Below, piece after piece: positions 32,851 through 40,174 of a DNA stretch of 40,211 nucleotides. Both the position numbers and the translations under genes were made by a program. The notes below the pieces were generated by a model. It did no database searches. It was not told where the DNA came from and saw only the letters and a list, made by a program, of their open reading frames with translations. This DNA comes from Eubacteriales bacterium (lineage in GTDB: Bacteria; Bacillota; Clostridia; Lachnospirales; Lachnospiraceae). The stretch is from the NCBI GenBank assembly GCA_030524715.1, contig JAUNGB010000046.1, positions 1 to 40,211 of the forward strand, read 5' to 3'. Positions within the stretch are counted from its first letter, which is position 1. Each line of letters starts with the position of its first letter.

Positions 32851-32940
32851 TTTTCCACATTTTGAAGGTGTGGAAAAGCCCGTAAATTAAAGTTATGCAC
32901 AAAGTTATCCACATTATCCACAAGGACAAGATGTGGAATA
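32851..32940. other. Cluster of DnaA-box-like sites
   Basis: Two perfect DnaA 9-mers TTATCCACA are directly adjacent (32905-32913, 32914-32922). TTATGCACA (32893-32901) is one mismatch away. TTTTCCACA (32851-32859) and its inverse TGTGGAAAA (32869-32877), and TGTGGAATA (32932-32940) are further near matches. The spacing is dense for about 90 bp between two genes unrelated to replication. Confidence 0.6.
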
Positions 32941-33053
32941 CTGGATTGACATAAGAATTTTAAAAACAAACGTTTTGGTCAAAAATCCTAAAAACCCATA
33001 AATCGACAATACAAAAAGGGCCTTTTCCCGTATGTGTACCTAATAAAAAAATG
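32941..33053. other. Gap between DnaA-box cluster and carB terminator
   Basis: AT-rich, no gene seen. A small stem AAAAGGG/CCTTTTCCC lies near 33015-33030. A TTGACA at about 32946 has no matching -10. Confidence 0.35.
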
Positions 33054-33095
33054 ACGCTGTTCTGCGGATTAAAAACTGCAGAACAGCGTTTCTTT
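33054..33095. terminator. Bidirectional terminator at the carB 3' end
   Basis: Perfect 12-bp arms ACGCTGTTCTGC (33054-33065) and GCAGAACAGCGT (33078-33089) with T-rich sequence after them on the plus strand and A-rich sequence before them, so that it works for carB (minus) and for plus-strand read-through. Confidence 0.9.
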
Positions 33096-33112
33096 TTTAT
33101 TTCCGTAAGCAA

Positions 33113-36100
33113 TTATTGTTTATCATGGATCTCACTGTGAAGTGTCTGTAAGGATCTTACCTCACCGCTCTTATGGGTTTTCACATATTTAATTCCGCTG
33201 GCGGTTGCCTTGGCAGCGGCAATGGTAGTCATATACGGAACCTTTGCCTTGATGGCTGCCTTACGGAGATAGCTGTCGTCATGGATGCTGTCCTTACCTA
33301 CCGGTGAGTTTACGATCAGGTCGATCTTACCGTTGGTGATCATATCCAGAATATTCGGGCGGCCCTCATAGAGTTTTTTCACTTTGTCCGCAGGGATGCC
33401 CGCTTCTGAGATCAGGTCATAGGTAGTTCCTGTTGCTACGATATGGAAGCCGTCCTCATGGAAGCTTCTTGCAACGTCAACAACCTCAGCCTTATCCTTG
33501 CGGTTTACGGAGATCAGCACGGTTCCCTCAAGAGGAAGTCTGGACTGCGTTGCCTCCTGCGCCTTATAGAAAGCTTCTCCATAAGAGCGGGAAAGTCCGA
33601 GAACTTCGCCTGTGGAGCGCATTTCCGGTCCAAGAACCGGATCGACCTCCTGGAACATGTTGAACGGGAATACCGCCTCTTTTACTCCGTAATAGGGAAT
33701 TTCCTGCTCTTTTAACTCAGGAACAGGAGAGGGGCGTCCGGTGATCTCAGAGGTAATGATATCTGTGGCAATGGGTACCATACGGATATTGCAGACCTTG
33801 GATACCAGAGGAACGGTACGGGATGCCCTCGGGTTTGCTTCCAGAACATAAACCCTGCCGTTTTCGATGGCATACTGCATATTCATCAGGCCCTTTACAT
33901 GCATCTCTTCCGCGATCTTCCTTGTGTATTCCTTGATGGTTTCCACGTTTTCCGGTGAAATATGGACGGAAGGAATGATGCAGGCGGAGTCTCCGGAATG
34001 TACGCCGGCAAGCTCGATGTGCTCCATAACAGCCGGCACAAAGGCGTTGGCGCCGTCGCTGATGGCGTCCGCTTCACATTCGGTGGCGTGGTTCAGGAAA
34101 CGGTCGATGAGAATCGGGCGGTCTGGTGTCACGCCTACGGCGGCGTTCATATATCCGGTCATGCTTTCTTCGTCATAAACAATTTCCATACCGCGGCCGC
34201 CGAGTACATAGGACGGACGCACCATAACAGGATAGCCGATTTTCTCCGCGATGGCGGTTGCTTCCTCTACGGTGGTCGCCATACCGGATTCGGGCATAGG
34301 AATCTCCAGCTTTTCCATCATTGCGCGGAACTGGTCGCGGTCCTCAGCAAGGTCAATGACGGACGGGGAGGTTCCAAGGATCTTTACGCCGTTTTTCTCA
34401 AGATCCGCAGCAAGATTCAGCGGCGTCTGCCCGCCGAACTGCGCGATCACGCCCAGGGGCTTTTCTTTGTTGTAAATGCTTAATACATCCTCCAGAGTCA
34501 GCGGCTCGAAATACAGCTTGTCCGAGGTGTCATAGTCTGTGGATACGGTTTCCGGGTTGCAGTTGACGATGATCGTTTCAAATCCAAGCTTCTTTAATGC
34601 AAGGGAAGCATGGACGCAGCAGTAGTCAAATTCAATACCCTGGCCGATACGGTTGGGGCCGCCGCCAAGGATCATGATTTTAGGCTTATCCTGGGATACC
34701 GGGTTTTTGTCCGGCGCATTGTAGGTGGAGTAATAGTAAGCGCTGTCCTGAGTACCGCTTACATGAACGCTTTCCCATGCTTCCTCCACACCCAGCTCTG
34801 TACGATGATTGCGGATATCTTCCTCCGGAATCTCCAGAAGCTGGCTTAAATATTTATCGGAAAAGCCGTCTTTTTTCGCAGCGATCAGAAGCTCGTCAGA
34901 AGGCATGGAGCCTTTATATTTCAGAAGCTCTTCTTCTTCCTCCACCAGTTCCTTCATCTGCTGGATAAAGTAAGCCTTTACCTTGGTAAGCTCGAAGATC
35001 TCTTCAACGGTCGCCCCTTTCCGGAGAGCTTCGTACATGATGAAATGGCGTTCGCTGGAGGGCGTGATCAGAAGATGAAGAAGCTCGTCCTTGGTTAGTT
35101 GGTCAAAGTTTTTGGCATGGCCGAGACCATAGCGCCCTGTTTCCAGACTGCGGATAGCCTTCTGGAAGGCTTCTTTATAGGTTTTGCCGATACTCATGAC
35201 TTCGCCTACGGCGCGCATCTGAGTACCAAGCTTGTCCTCTACGCCTTTGAATTTCTCGAAGGCCCAGCGGGCAAATTTAATTACAACATAATCTCCGTCC
35301 GGAACGTATTTGTCCAGAGTGCCGTACTTGCCGCAGGGGATATCCTTTAAGGTCAGTCCGGCTGCAAGCATGGCGGATACCAGTGCGATAGGGAAGCCGG
35401 TGGCCTTGGAAGCCAGTGCGGAAGAACGGGAGGTACGCGGGTTGATCTCAATAACGATAATTCTGTCGGTAACCGGGTCGTGCGCAAACTGTACGTTTGT
35501 ACCGCCGATCACCTGTACGGATTCTACAATTCTGTAGGCCTGTTCCTGCAGACGCTTCTGGCATTCTTCGGAAATGGTCAGCATGGGGGCCGAGCAGAAA
35601 GAGTCTCCGGTGTGTACCCCAAGAGGGTCGATATTTTCGATGAAGCAGACTGTGATCATGTTGTTGTCAGCATCGCGGACAACCTCCAGCTCCAGCTCTT
35701 CCCAGCCGAGAATGGATTCCTCTACCAGAACCTGACCTACCAGGCTGGCCTGTAAGCCTCTGGCGCAGACGGTTCTTAATTCGTCTTTGTTGTATACGAG
35801 TCCGCCTCCGGCGCCGCCCATGGTATAAGCAGGACGCAGAACCACCGGATAACCAAGTTTGTCTGCGATCGCAAGGGCTTCCTCTACACTGTAGGCAACC
35901 TCGCTGCGCGCCATTTCGATGCCGATTTTGTCCATGGCTTTTTTGAACTCGATGCGGTCCTCGCCGCGCTCAATGGCGTCTACCTGTACGCCGATCACCT
36001 TCACGTGATATTTGTCAAGGATGCCGGCTTTGTTTAATTCTGCACACAGATTCAGGCCGGACTGTCCGCCAAGGTTTGGCAGGAGCGCATCCGGGCGCTC

Positions 36101-36340
36101 TTTGGCGATGATCTGTTCCAGACGTTCCACATTCAGAGGTTCAATGTAGGTGACATCTGCAGTTTCCGGGTCTGTCATAATGGTAGCGGGGTTTGAGTTT
36201 ACCAGTACGATCTCGTAGCCAAGCTTGCGAAGCGCTTTGCAGGCCTGTGTACCGGAATAGTCAAACTCGCAGGCCTGGCCGATTACAATAGGGCCGGAGC
36301 CGATGATGAGTACTTTATGAATATCTGTTCTTTGTGGCAT
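33113..36340 (-). CDS. carB: Carbamoyl-phosphate synthase large subunit
   Basis: Large subunit of 1,075 residues, full length, making carbamoyl phosphate from bicarbonate, ammonia (from the CarA glutaminase) and two ATP for pyrimidine and arginine synthesis. Two homologous halves each have an ATP-grasp domain: VLIIGSGPIVIGQACEFDYS near 10-29 with RPAYTMGGAGGGLV near 169, and ILGGGPNRIGQGIEFDYC near 560 with RPSYVLGGRGMEIVYD near 712. A C-terminal MGS-like allosteric domain covers about 940-1075, with FHIVATGTTYDLISEAG near 970. ATG 36340 on the minus strand follows GAAGGAGGAATTTG. carA is not adjacent, unlike the usual carAB order; it must be elsewhere. The promoter lies only about 25 bp before the start. 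Confidence 0.97.
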   Translation of the reverse strand: MPQRTDIHKVLIIGSGPIVIGQACEFDYSGTQACKALRKLGYEIVLVNSNPATIMTDPETADVTYIEPLNVERLEQIIAKERPDALLPNLGGQSGLNLCAELNKAGILDKYHVKVIGVQVDAIERGEDRIEFKKAMDKIGIEMARSEVAYSVEEALAIADKLGYPVVLRPAYTMGGAGGGLVYNKDELRTVCARGLQASLVGQVLVEESILGWEELELEVVRDADNNMITVCFIENIDPLGVHTGDSFCSAPMLTISEECQKRLQEQAYRIVESVQVIGGTNVQFAHDPVTDRIIVIEINPRTSRSSALASKATGFPIALVSAMLAAGLTLKDIPCGKYGTLDKYVPDGDYVVIKFARWAFEKFKGVEDKLGTQMRAVGEVMSIGKTYKEAFQKAIRSLETGRYGLGHAKNFDQLTKDELLHLLITPSSERHFIMYEALRKGATVEEIFELTKVKAYFIQQMKELVEEEEELLKYKGSMPSDELLIAAKKDGFSDKYLSQLLEIPEEDIRNHRTELGVEEAWESVHVSGTQDSAYYYSTYNAPDKNPVSQDKPKIMILGGGPNRIGQGIEFDYCCVHASLALKKLGFETIIVNCNPETVSTDYDTSDKLYFEPLTLEDVLSIYNKEKPLGVIAQFGGQTPLNLAADLEKNGVKILGTSPSVIDLAEDRDQFRAMMEKLEIPMPESGMATTVEEATAIAEKIGYPVMVRPSYVLGGRGMEIVYDEESMTGYMNAAVGVTPDRPILIDRFLNHATECEADAISDGANAFVPAVMEHIELAGVHSGDSACIIPSVHISPENVETIKEYTRKIAEEMHVKGLMNMQYAIENGRVYVLEANPRASRTVPLVSKVCNIRMVPIATDIITSEITGRPSPVPELKEQEIPYYGVKEAVFPFNMFQEVDPVLGPEMRSTGEVLGLSRSYGEAFYKAQEATQSRLPLEGTVLISVNRKDKAEVVDVARSFHEDGFHIVATGTTYDLISEAGIPADKVKKLYEGRPNILDMITNGKIDLIVNSPVGKDSIHDDSYLRKAAIKAKVPYMTTIAAAKATASGIKYVKTHKSGEVRSLQTLHSEIHDKQ

Positions 36341-36363
36341 GTCAAATTCCTCCTTCTGCTTCT

Positions 36364-36391
36364 ATTATATAGAAAAATGAGAAAACCTCAA
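36364..36391 (-). promoter_or_regulatory. carB promoter
   Basis: On the minus strand TTGAGG (36391-36386), 16-bp spacer, TATAAT (36369-36364). Transcription would start about 15-20 bases before the carB start codon, so there is no room for a PyrR attenuator. Confidence 0.65.
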
Positions 36392-36431
36392 GGCGTTTTA
36401 TCATTTTATGGAAAAAATGAGGGAATTTTGG

Positions 36432-36456
36432 TTACTGTTAATTCCGTGAACAGTAA
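36432..36456. repeat. GTTACTGTT dispersed hairpin, short copy
   Basis: TTACTGTT (36432-36439) and AACAGTAA (36449-36456) form an 8-bp stem around a 9-nt loop. It shares arms with the units at 15748-15782 and 39232-39264. Confidence 0.6.
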
Positions 36457-36477
36457 TGGGTTTATACAGTAAAAGGA

Positions 36478-36514
36478 CTGCCGCATCTGTGATTTTGTAC
36501 ATCTGATGCGGCAG
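36478..36514 (-). terminator. Terminator of the secreted-protein/peptide unit
   Basis: CTGCCGCATC (36478-36487) and GATGCGGCAG (36505-36514) form a perfect 10-bp stem; on the minus strand it is followed by TCCTTTT. It lies 37 bp after the stop of the small peptide gene. Confidence 0.65.
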
Positions 36515-36550
36515 CCCCTTTGCATAACGCAGATAATTGCCGATAGTATT

Positions 36551-36655
36551 CTATTTAAGGACAGTCCTGATTGCCCATAACAAGCTTCCTGCTAAAATTC
36601 CGAAAAAAATTCGGATATATTTTTCTTTCATACGATTCTTATACTTTTCCTTCAT
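36551..36655 (-). CDS. 34-residue putative membrane peptide
   Basis: Small frame MKEKYKNRMKEKYIRIFFGI... ending RTVLK, with an amphipathic Lys-rich first half (KEKY twice) and one hydrophobic segment (IFFGILAGSLLWAI). The start at ATG 36655 (minus) is preceded by AAGGAAAGG at good spacing, and a terminator follows, so translation is plausible. It lies 34 bp after the secreted-protein gene in the same transcript. The coding region contains TCCGAA/TTCGGA, a small hairpin. Could be a toxin-like, signalling or membrane-modulating peptide; no family recognised. An internal start at ATG 36631 is possible. Confidence 0.55.
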   Translation of the reverse strand: MKEKYKNRMKEKYIRIFFGILAGSLLWAIRTVLK

Positions 36656-36688
36656 ACGATTCCTTTCCTTATCTGCGTCTGCATAGGC

Positions 36689-37228
36689 TTATGGCTCCGC
36701 TTCCGTATCATATCCGGTTAATGCGCTTTCATACTCGACTAATGAATCATCGGACAGAGTACTATCTGCAAGTTCAGAAAATTCAAAATACTGCAGATGA
36801 AACTCATCATCTCTGATGGCTGTGACAGATATTCTTTTGAGACCACTTTTGGGTGAAGCTGCCTGTTCAGAAAGATACTGCAGGGCAATCCCGTTTTTGT
36901 ATTCGTCTTCCAGATTTACAACTTCCATTTCTGCGAAAAGCAGGGTATTATTGTCTTTGTCATATGTAAGTCCAAGCTGTTCGTATTCTTTGAACTGCTC
37001 CATATCCATCAATTGTTGGATATTATAGTTGGAATATTTTACATCCGGTACCCGTTCTGTTACATCCACACCAACGATTTTTCCCTCTTTATCCCGTATC
37101 AGCTTATCCTCTGGAAGCTTTAAATCCGTTGTTGCTTCGGATTCCTGCGCATCTGCCGATACTGAGAAAGCGGTTCCGGGAATTGAGATACACATGGCTA
37201 ATACAATTGCAATGAACTTTTTTTCCAT
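36689..37228 (-). CDS. Secreted protein of unknown function under BlaI-type control
   Basis: Protein of 179 residues with a Sec signal peptide (about 1-27, ending SVSADA). The mature part is acidic with a beta-prone C-terminal half (NTLLFAEMEVVNLEDEY, ISVTAIRDDEFHLQYFEFSE). No family is recognised. The start is ATG 37228 (minus), preceded by GTAGGTG; a GTG at 37240 is inside that site. It is separated from the BlaI gene upstream by a palindromic operator region whose near copy precedes the M56 sensor gene, so this is the best candidate output gene of the BlaI/M56 pair. Confidence 0.75.
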   Translation of the reverse strand: MEKKFIAIVLAMCISIPGTAFSVSADAQESEATTDLKLPEDKLIRDKEGKIVGVDVTERVPDVKYSNYNIQQLMDMEQFKEYEQLGLTYDKDNNTLLFAEMEVVNLEDEYKNGIALQYLSEQAASPKSGLKRISVTAIRDDEFHLQYFEFSELADSTLSDDSLVEYESALTGYDTEAEP

Positions 37229-37362
37229 AATTAAATACACCTACTTTCCTATGCAAAATTCGGTTGAAAGCTGCCTTTTATGATAATGATCACTTTTGGG
37301 AACGCCCACACTTTAAGGATTAGCTAATCTTGTATCTGATTGTATAATATTTAATGTGAAAA

Positions 37363-37413
37363 GTCTATTGACAGAATAGACAAAATGACCTAATAAAATT
37401 AGGCCATTTTGTC
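37363..37413 (-). promoter_or_regulatory. Operator region 1 (predicted BlaI-family sites)
   Basis: Two palindromes lie side by side: GTCTATT-GACAG-AATAGAC (37363-37381) and CCTAAT-AAA-ATTAGG (37389-37403), the latter embedded in a wider inverted repeat GACAAAATG (37379-37387)/CATTTTGTC (37405-37413). The first 45 bp match operator region 2 (39329-39373) at about 37 positions. It lies about 150 bp before the secreted-protein gene. The wider hairpin could also end the BlaI transcript. Confidence 0.65.
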
Positions 37414-37446
37414 CTAATAGATTTAGTGCAAACGAGATGAGAATAT

Positions 37447-37842
37447 TTAATCGCTATCAATGTCCTCATAAGATTTTAAATAGGCTCTTAATTCGTCGGC
37501 GTCCTCCTGGCTCAGCTTCTGTCCGCCTGAGAATGCGGTAAGAAAATTTCCCAGCGAATTTTCAAAGGAATTTTTGCATAATTGTCTTACCCATGCCGTA
37601 ATATGGGCATCTTTTGTCTGAGCCGGATAATATAAATATTTTTTGCCGGACATATCAGCGAGAATATACCCTTCTTTTTGTAAGATTGTGAGAAAAGTGC
37701 TTAAGGTTTGTTTTTTCCAATCCTTGTTTTTAACGGTATTAAAATATTCCAGAATTTCCCTGAAGGTAAGTTTGTGGTCGGAACTCCAGAGGAATTCCAT
37801 GATTTCATATTCCGTTTCCGATAAACCAAATTTTTTTTCCAT
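37447..37842 (-). CDS. BlaI/MecI-family transcriptional repressor
   Basis: Winged-helix repressor of 131 residues. The N terminus LSETEYEIMEFLWSSDHKLT and the following ILEYFNTVKNKDWKKQTLSTFLTILQKEGYI are the family DNA-binding domain; the C-terminal half supplies dimerisation (LCKNSFENSLGNFLTAF). In BlaI/MecI systems the repressor is cleaved when the membrane M56 peptidase receives a signal. The start is ATG 37842 (minus), with AAAAGGGGAA just upstream. It follows the M56 gene in the same direction, the reverse of the common order with the repressor first. Palindromes upstream of both the M56 gene and the secreted-protein gene are its likely operators. Confidence 0.9.
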   Translation of the reverse strand: MEKKFGLSETEYEIMEFLWSSDHKLTFREILEYFNTVKNKDWKKQTLSTFLTILQKEGYILADMSGKKYLYYPAQTKDAHITAWVRQLCKNSFENSLGNFLTAFSGGQKLSQEDADELRAYLKSYEDIDSD

Positions 37843-37893
37843 GATTATTTCCCCTTTTATTTTAGAGTGCGCATATCTGCGTTCAAACATTCT

Positions 37894-39207
37894 CTAGTGA
37901 GGACAGATCTTAAAGGTCAGTGTGCTGTACGGTGTGTTTGAACCCTTTGTAACTCCGCATTTTGTACATCTTTTACAACGAAAATAGTCTATTTTGCAGC
38001 CTTTACCTGATTTTGTGTGCAGTTTCCGTTCTCCGTTTTCCCAGGAATGGGCACAGGATTTTCGTTCATTTTCCTGTATGACAGGATATACCTGGCCATT
38101 TTCCGCTACAAAGCTGTCCTCATAGATTAAATCTTCTTCCAGTTCAGGACACTCCGGAACAAAGTCATCATCCGCCTCCAGAGTCCAGGTTTCTCCGGGA
38201 TCAATTATCACCCGTGGTTCTTTATAGGCAAAAGTGGTAAAGGTTCCGGAAATAATGCATACGATACCGAAAAAAAACGGTATAATAACAGCTCTTTTTT
38301 TCTTTTTCATAACAGAGTCTATTCTCCTTTTTGTTTGTTTTTTTGCATTATATGTAAAGCCGGGCTGCAAAGGATAATCACAGTTTCTGCCCGATTGTGC
38401 GTTTTGTGACATGGCAATGATCAGATTGCAGTAATCAAGCTTCTCTTTTATGTTCATCGTACTGGTCGCTGTCTCGTCGCTGTATAATTCATTTACGCTG
38501 CGCAGGGCATGTAAATAAAGGTAACAAAAGGGATTATACCAGTGCAAAGAAATAATGATCATTCCCAGACTGTTCCATAAAATATCCCGGTGTTTCACAT
38601 GGCATAGTTCATGGGCGAGTATTTTGGACAGATGCTTTGTGTCTGTTTCAGGATTATCCGGTATGATGATCGCCGGGAATAGGATTCCGGTAGTAAACGG
38701 AGCCGCCGCCGAGGCAGTCTTTATCAGCCGAACCCTTGACCTTATCTGCAGCACTTGCTTTACAGCACAGAAAAGTTCAGTCTCTTCCTGTGACAAAGGC
38801 GTTTCGGAATATTGCCTTTGTCTGTATTTCAGATATCCGTATCCCCAAAATCTGTATACAATAAGCAGGATAAATATAATGATATTGATATAATTCCAGA
38901 TCTCTATAGTCTGTTGCGCAGGAGAAAGTAAAACTTTCTCATTCTGGTAAGCGATAAAAAAGGTTTTATCAACAGGTCCATAGAATTCCTCTTTATTGAT
39001 TCCTGACAGATCCTTCAGGGCATCATAGAGTGGGAACCCCAATGTGGGAACCGGTATCAGATAAAACGGAATGGCAGTCAGCATCAGGCTGCGTTTACAT
39101 CTGGCATTCCATTTCCTCCCGAATATCCTGCATATGCAGGTACACAGAAGGAAGACTATGGTTCCTGATAACGACATGATTAAATAAGTACAGGGAATAT
39201 TGTTCAC
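37894..39207 (-). CDS. M56 (BlaR1-type) membrane peptidase with Cys/His-rich sensor tail
   Basis: Integral membrane zinc peptidase of 437 residues. Hydrophobic segments lie near 7-25, 40-58, 104-124, 208-230 and 310-330. The catalytic motif AHELCHVKH (HExxH) is near 193-201, and NELYSDETA near 239-247 supplies the third ligand. After the last helix, about 110 extracytoplasmic residues end in a Cys/His-rich motif (CAHSW, KGCKIDY, RCKRCTKCG, ICPH) of a kind I recall from other clostridial exported proteins. There is no penicillin-binding transpeptidase domain, so the signal is probably not a beta-lactam. It would cleave the BlaI repressor. The start is GTG 39207 (minus), with AAGGGCG close by; spacing is short and the true start could be a few codons inward. 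Confidence 0.87.
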   Translation of the reverse strand: MNNIPCTYLIMSLSGTIVFLLCTCICRIFGRKWNARCKRSLMLTAIPFYLIPVPTLGFPLYDALKDLSGINKEEFYGPVDKTFFIAYQNEKVLLSPAQQTIEIWNYINIIIFILLIVYRFWGYGYLKYRQRQYSETPLSQEETELFCAVKQVLQIRSRVRLIKTASAAAPFTTGILFPAIIIPDNPETDTKHLSKILAHELCHVKHRDILWNSLGMIIISLHWYNPFCYLYLHALRSVNELYSDETATSTMNIKEKLDYCNLIIAMSQNAQSGRNCDYPLQPGFTYNAKKQTKRRIDSVMKKKKRAVIIPFFFGIVCIISGTFTTFAYKEPRVIIDPGETWTLEADDDFVPECPELEEDLIYEDSFVAENGQVYPVIQENERKSCAHSWENGERKLHTKSGKGCKIDYFRCKRCTKCGVTKGSNTPYSTLTFKICPH

Positions 39208-39231
39208 CGCCCTTCTGTCTGGGGTGTTTCT

Positions 39232-39264
39232 GTTACTGTTTATGATGTAGATGTGAACAGTAAC
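39232..39264. repeat. GTTACTGTT dispersed hairpin, copy 2
   Basis: GTTACTGTTTATGAT (39232-39246) pairs with GATGTGAACAGTAAC (39250-39264) with two or three mismatches around GTA. It is nearly the same as the unit at 15748-15782, including the GTAGATGTGAACAG core. Confidence 0.7.
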
Positions 39265-39328
39265 ATGTTTGCTTTGATCTTTTATCTGGCTGAAGCCTGA
39301 ATTTATATTAACACATTTATGAAGAATA

Positions 39329-39373
39329 ATCTATTGGCATAATAAACAAAAAGACCTAAGAAAATTAGGACAA
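39329..39373 (-). promoter_or_regulatory. Operator region 2 (predicted BlaI-family sites)
   Basis: Contains CCTAAG-AAA-ATTAGG (39355-39369) and a decayed copy of the GTCTATT/AATAGAC dyad. It matches operator region 1 at about 37 of 45 positions and lies at the same distance (about 150 bp) before the M56 start codon, indicating shared control and autoregulation. Confidence 0.65.
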
Positions 39374-39640
39374 TAAAGAAGGCGAACTCTAAATGTACCA
39401 AATTCGTTACCGTTTGCACCGCAGGGATGAAGAGGTTATTGTTTACAGGTTACGCATCTGCCTACTGGACTTGGTTTGTTACAGTTTGTTACACTTGAAT
39501 ATTTTTTGGTGGCAAAATCAACACATATATGTTATGCTTATCTCATACAGATGATAAAATATTCACAGGCCTTCATAAAGGGTTCTCCCTGATTATAAAA
39601 ACACCAAAGAACAATACAATATTAAAGGAGAAGAACTTAA

Positions 39641-40174
39641 ATGGAGCAAAGTGAAATTAGGAAACAATGGCACGGGCCATTCTGCTCAGCTGTACGGTTG
39701 GAGCTGGTTGAAAACAAAAATGATGTTGATTTTCAGAAAGAATATCAGCTCAGCTCCAAACCCCTGCAGATCGATCTTCTGGTCATCAGGAAGACGGAGG
39801 ATATTTCCATTAATAATGAAATAGGAAAGCTCTTCCGTGGTCATAATCTGATGGAGTATAAATCTCCGGGAGATGCCTTAAATGTGGATACATATTTTAA
39901 GGTTTTGGGGTACGCCTGCTTTTACAAGTCCAACGGTCCCTCTGTGGATTCCATCAAAGAAGATGACATTACTCTTTCCTTTGTACGGGAGGGATATCCC
40001 CGGGAATTGTTCCGTTATTTCCGGGAGCGTAATTTTACAGTGGAACAGAGATATCCGGGCATATACTATGTAACCAGGGACGGTTTCTTTCCGATCCAGG
40101 TGATCGTATCCAAAGAGTTGGATAAGGAACTCCATATCTGGCTGACATCCCTTACCAGAAGTGTGAATCTGTAA
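39641..40174 (+). CDS. PD-(D/E)XK-like protein of unknown function, possibly C-terminally truncated
   Basis: Protein of 177 residues, of a type I remember as common in Lachnospiraceae (often misnamed in databases). Residues FCSAVRLELV, QIDLLVIRK, NEIGKLFRGHNLMEYKSPGD and VDTYFKVLGYACFYKS include an aspartate followed by an E-x-K (EYK), the arrangement of PD-(D/E)XK nucleases. Later blocks are DDITLSFVREGYP and PGIYYVTRDGFFPIQVIVSKEL. Relatives usually continue well past the IWLTSLTRS segment where this one stops, so the end at 40174 may be premature; the window ends 37 bases later and does not allow a check. ATG 39641 follows AAAGGAGAAG. Confidence 0.7.
   Translation: MEQSEIRKQWHGPFCSAVRLELVENKNDVDFQKEYQLSSKPLQIDLLVIRKTEDISINNEIGKLFRGHNLMEYKSPGDALNVDTYFKVLGYACFYKSNGPSVDSIKEDDITLSFVREGYPRELFRYFRERNFTVEQRYPGIYYVTRDGFFPIQVIVSKELDKELHIWLTSLTRSVNL

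Larger units (their letters stand above)
39208..39640. other. Intergenic region between M56 gene and the last gene
   Basis: No gene is seen. It holds the hairpin repeat at 39232-39264, operator region 2 at 39329-39373, and the unlocated promoter of the plus-strand gene at 39641. Short direct repeats of GTTAC occur near 39405, 39457 and 39479-39491. Confidence 0.5.

Noticed and set aside
32851-32940. DnaA-box cluster as the chromosomal origin
   Set aside because: No dnaA, dnaN, recF, gyr or rpmH gene is near and no clear AT-rich unwinding repeat; titration or regulation is more likely.
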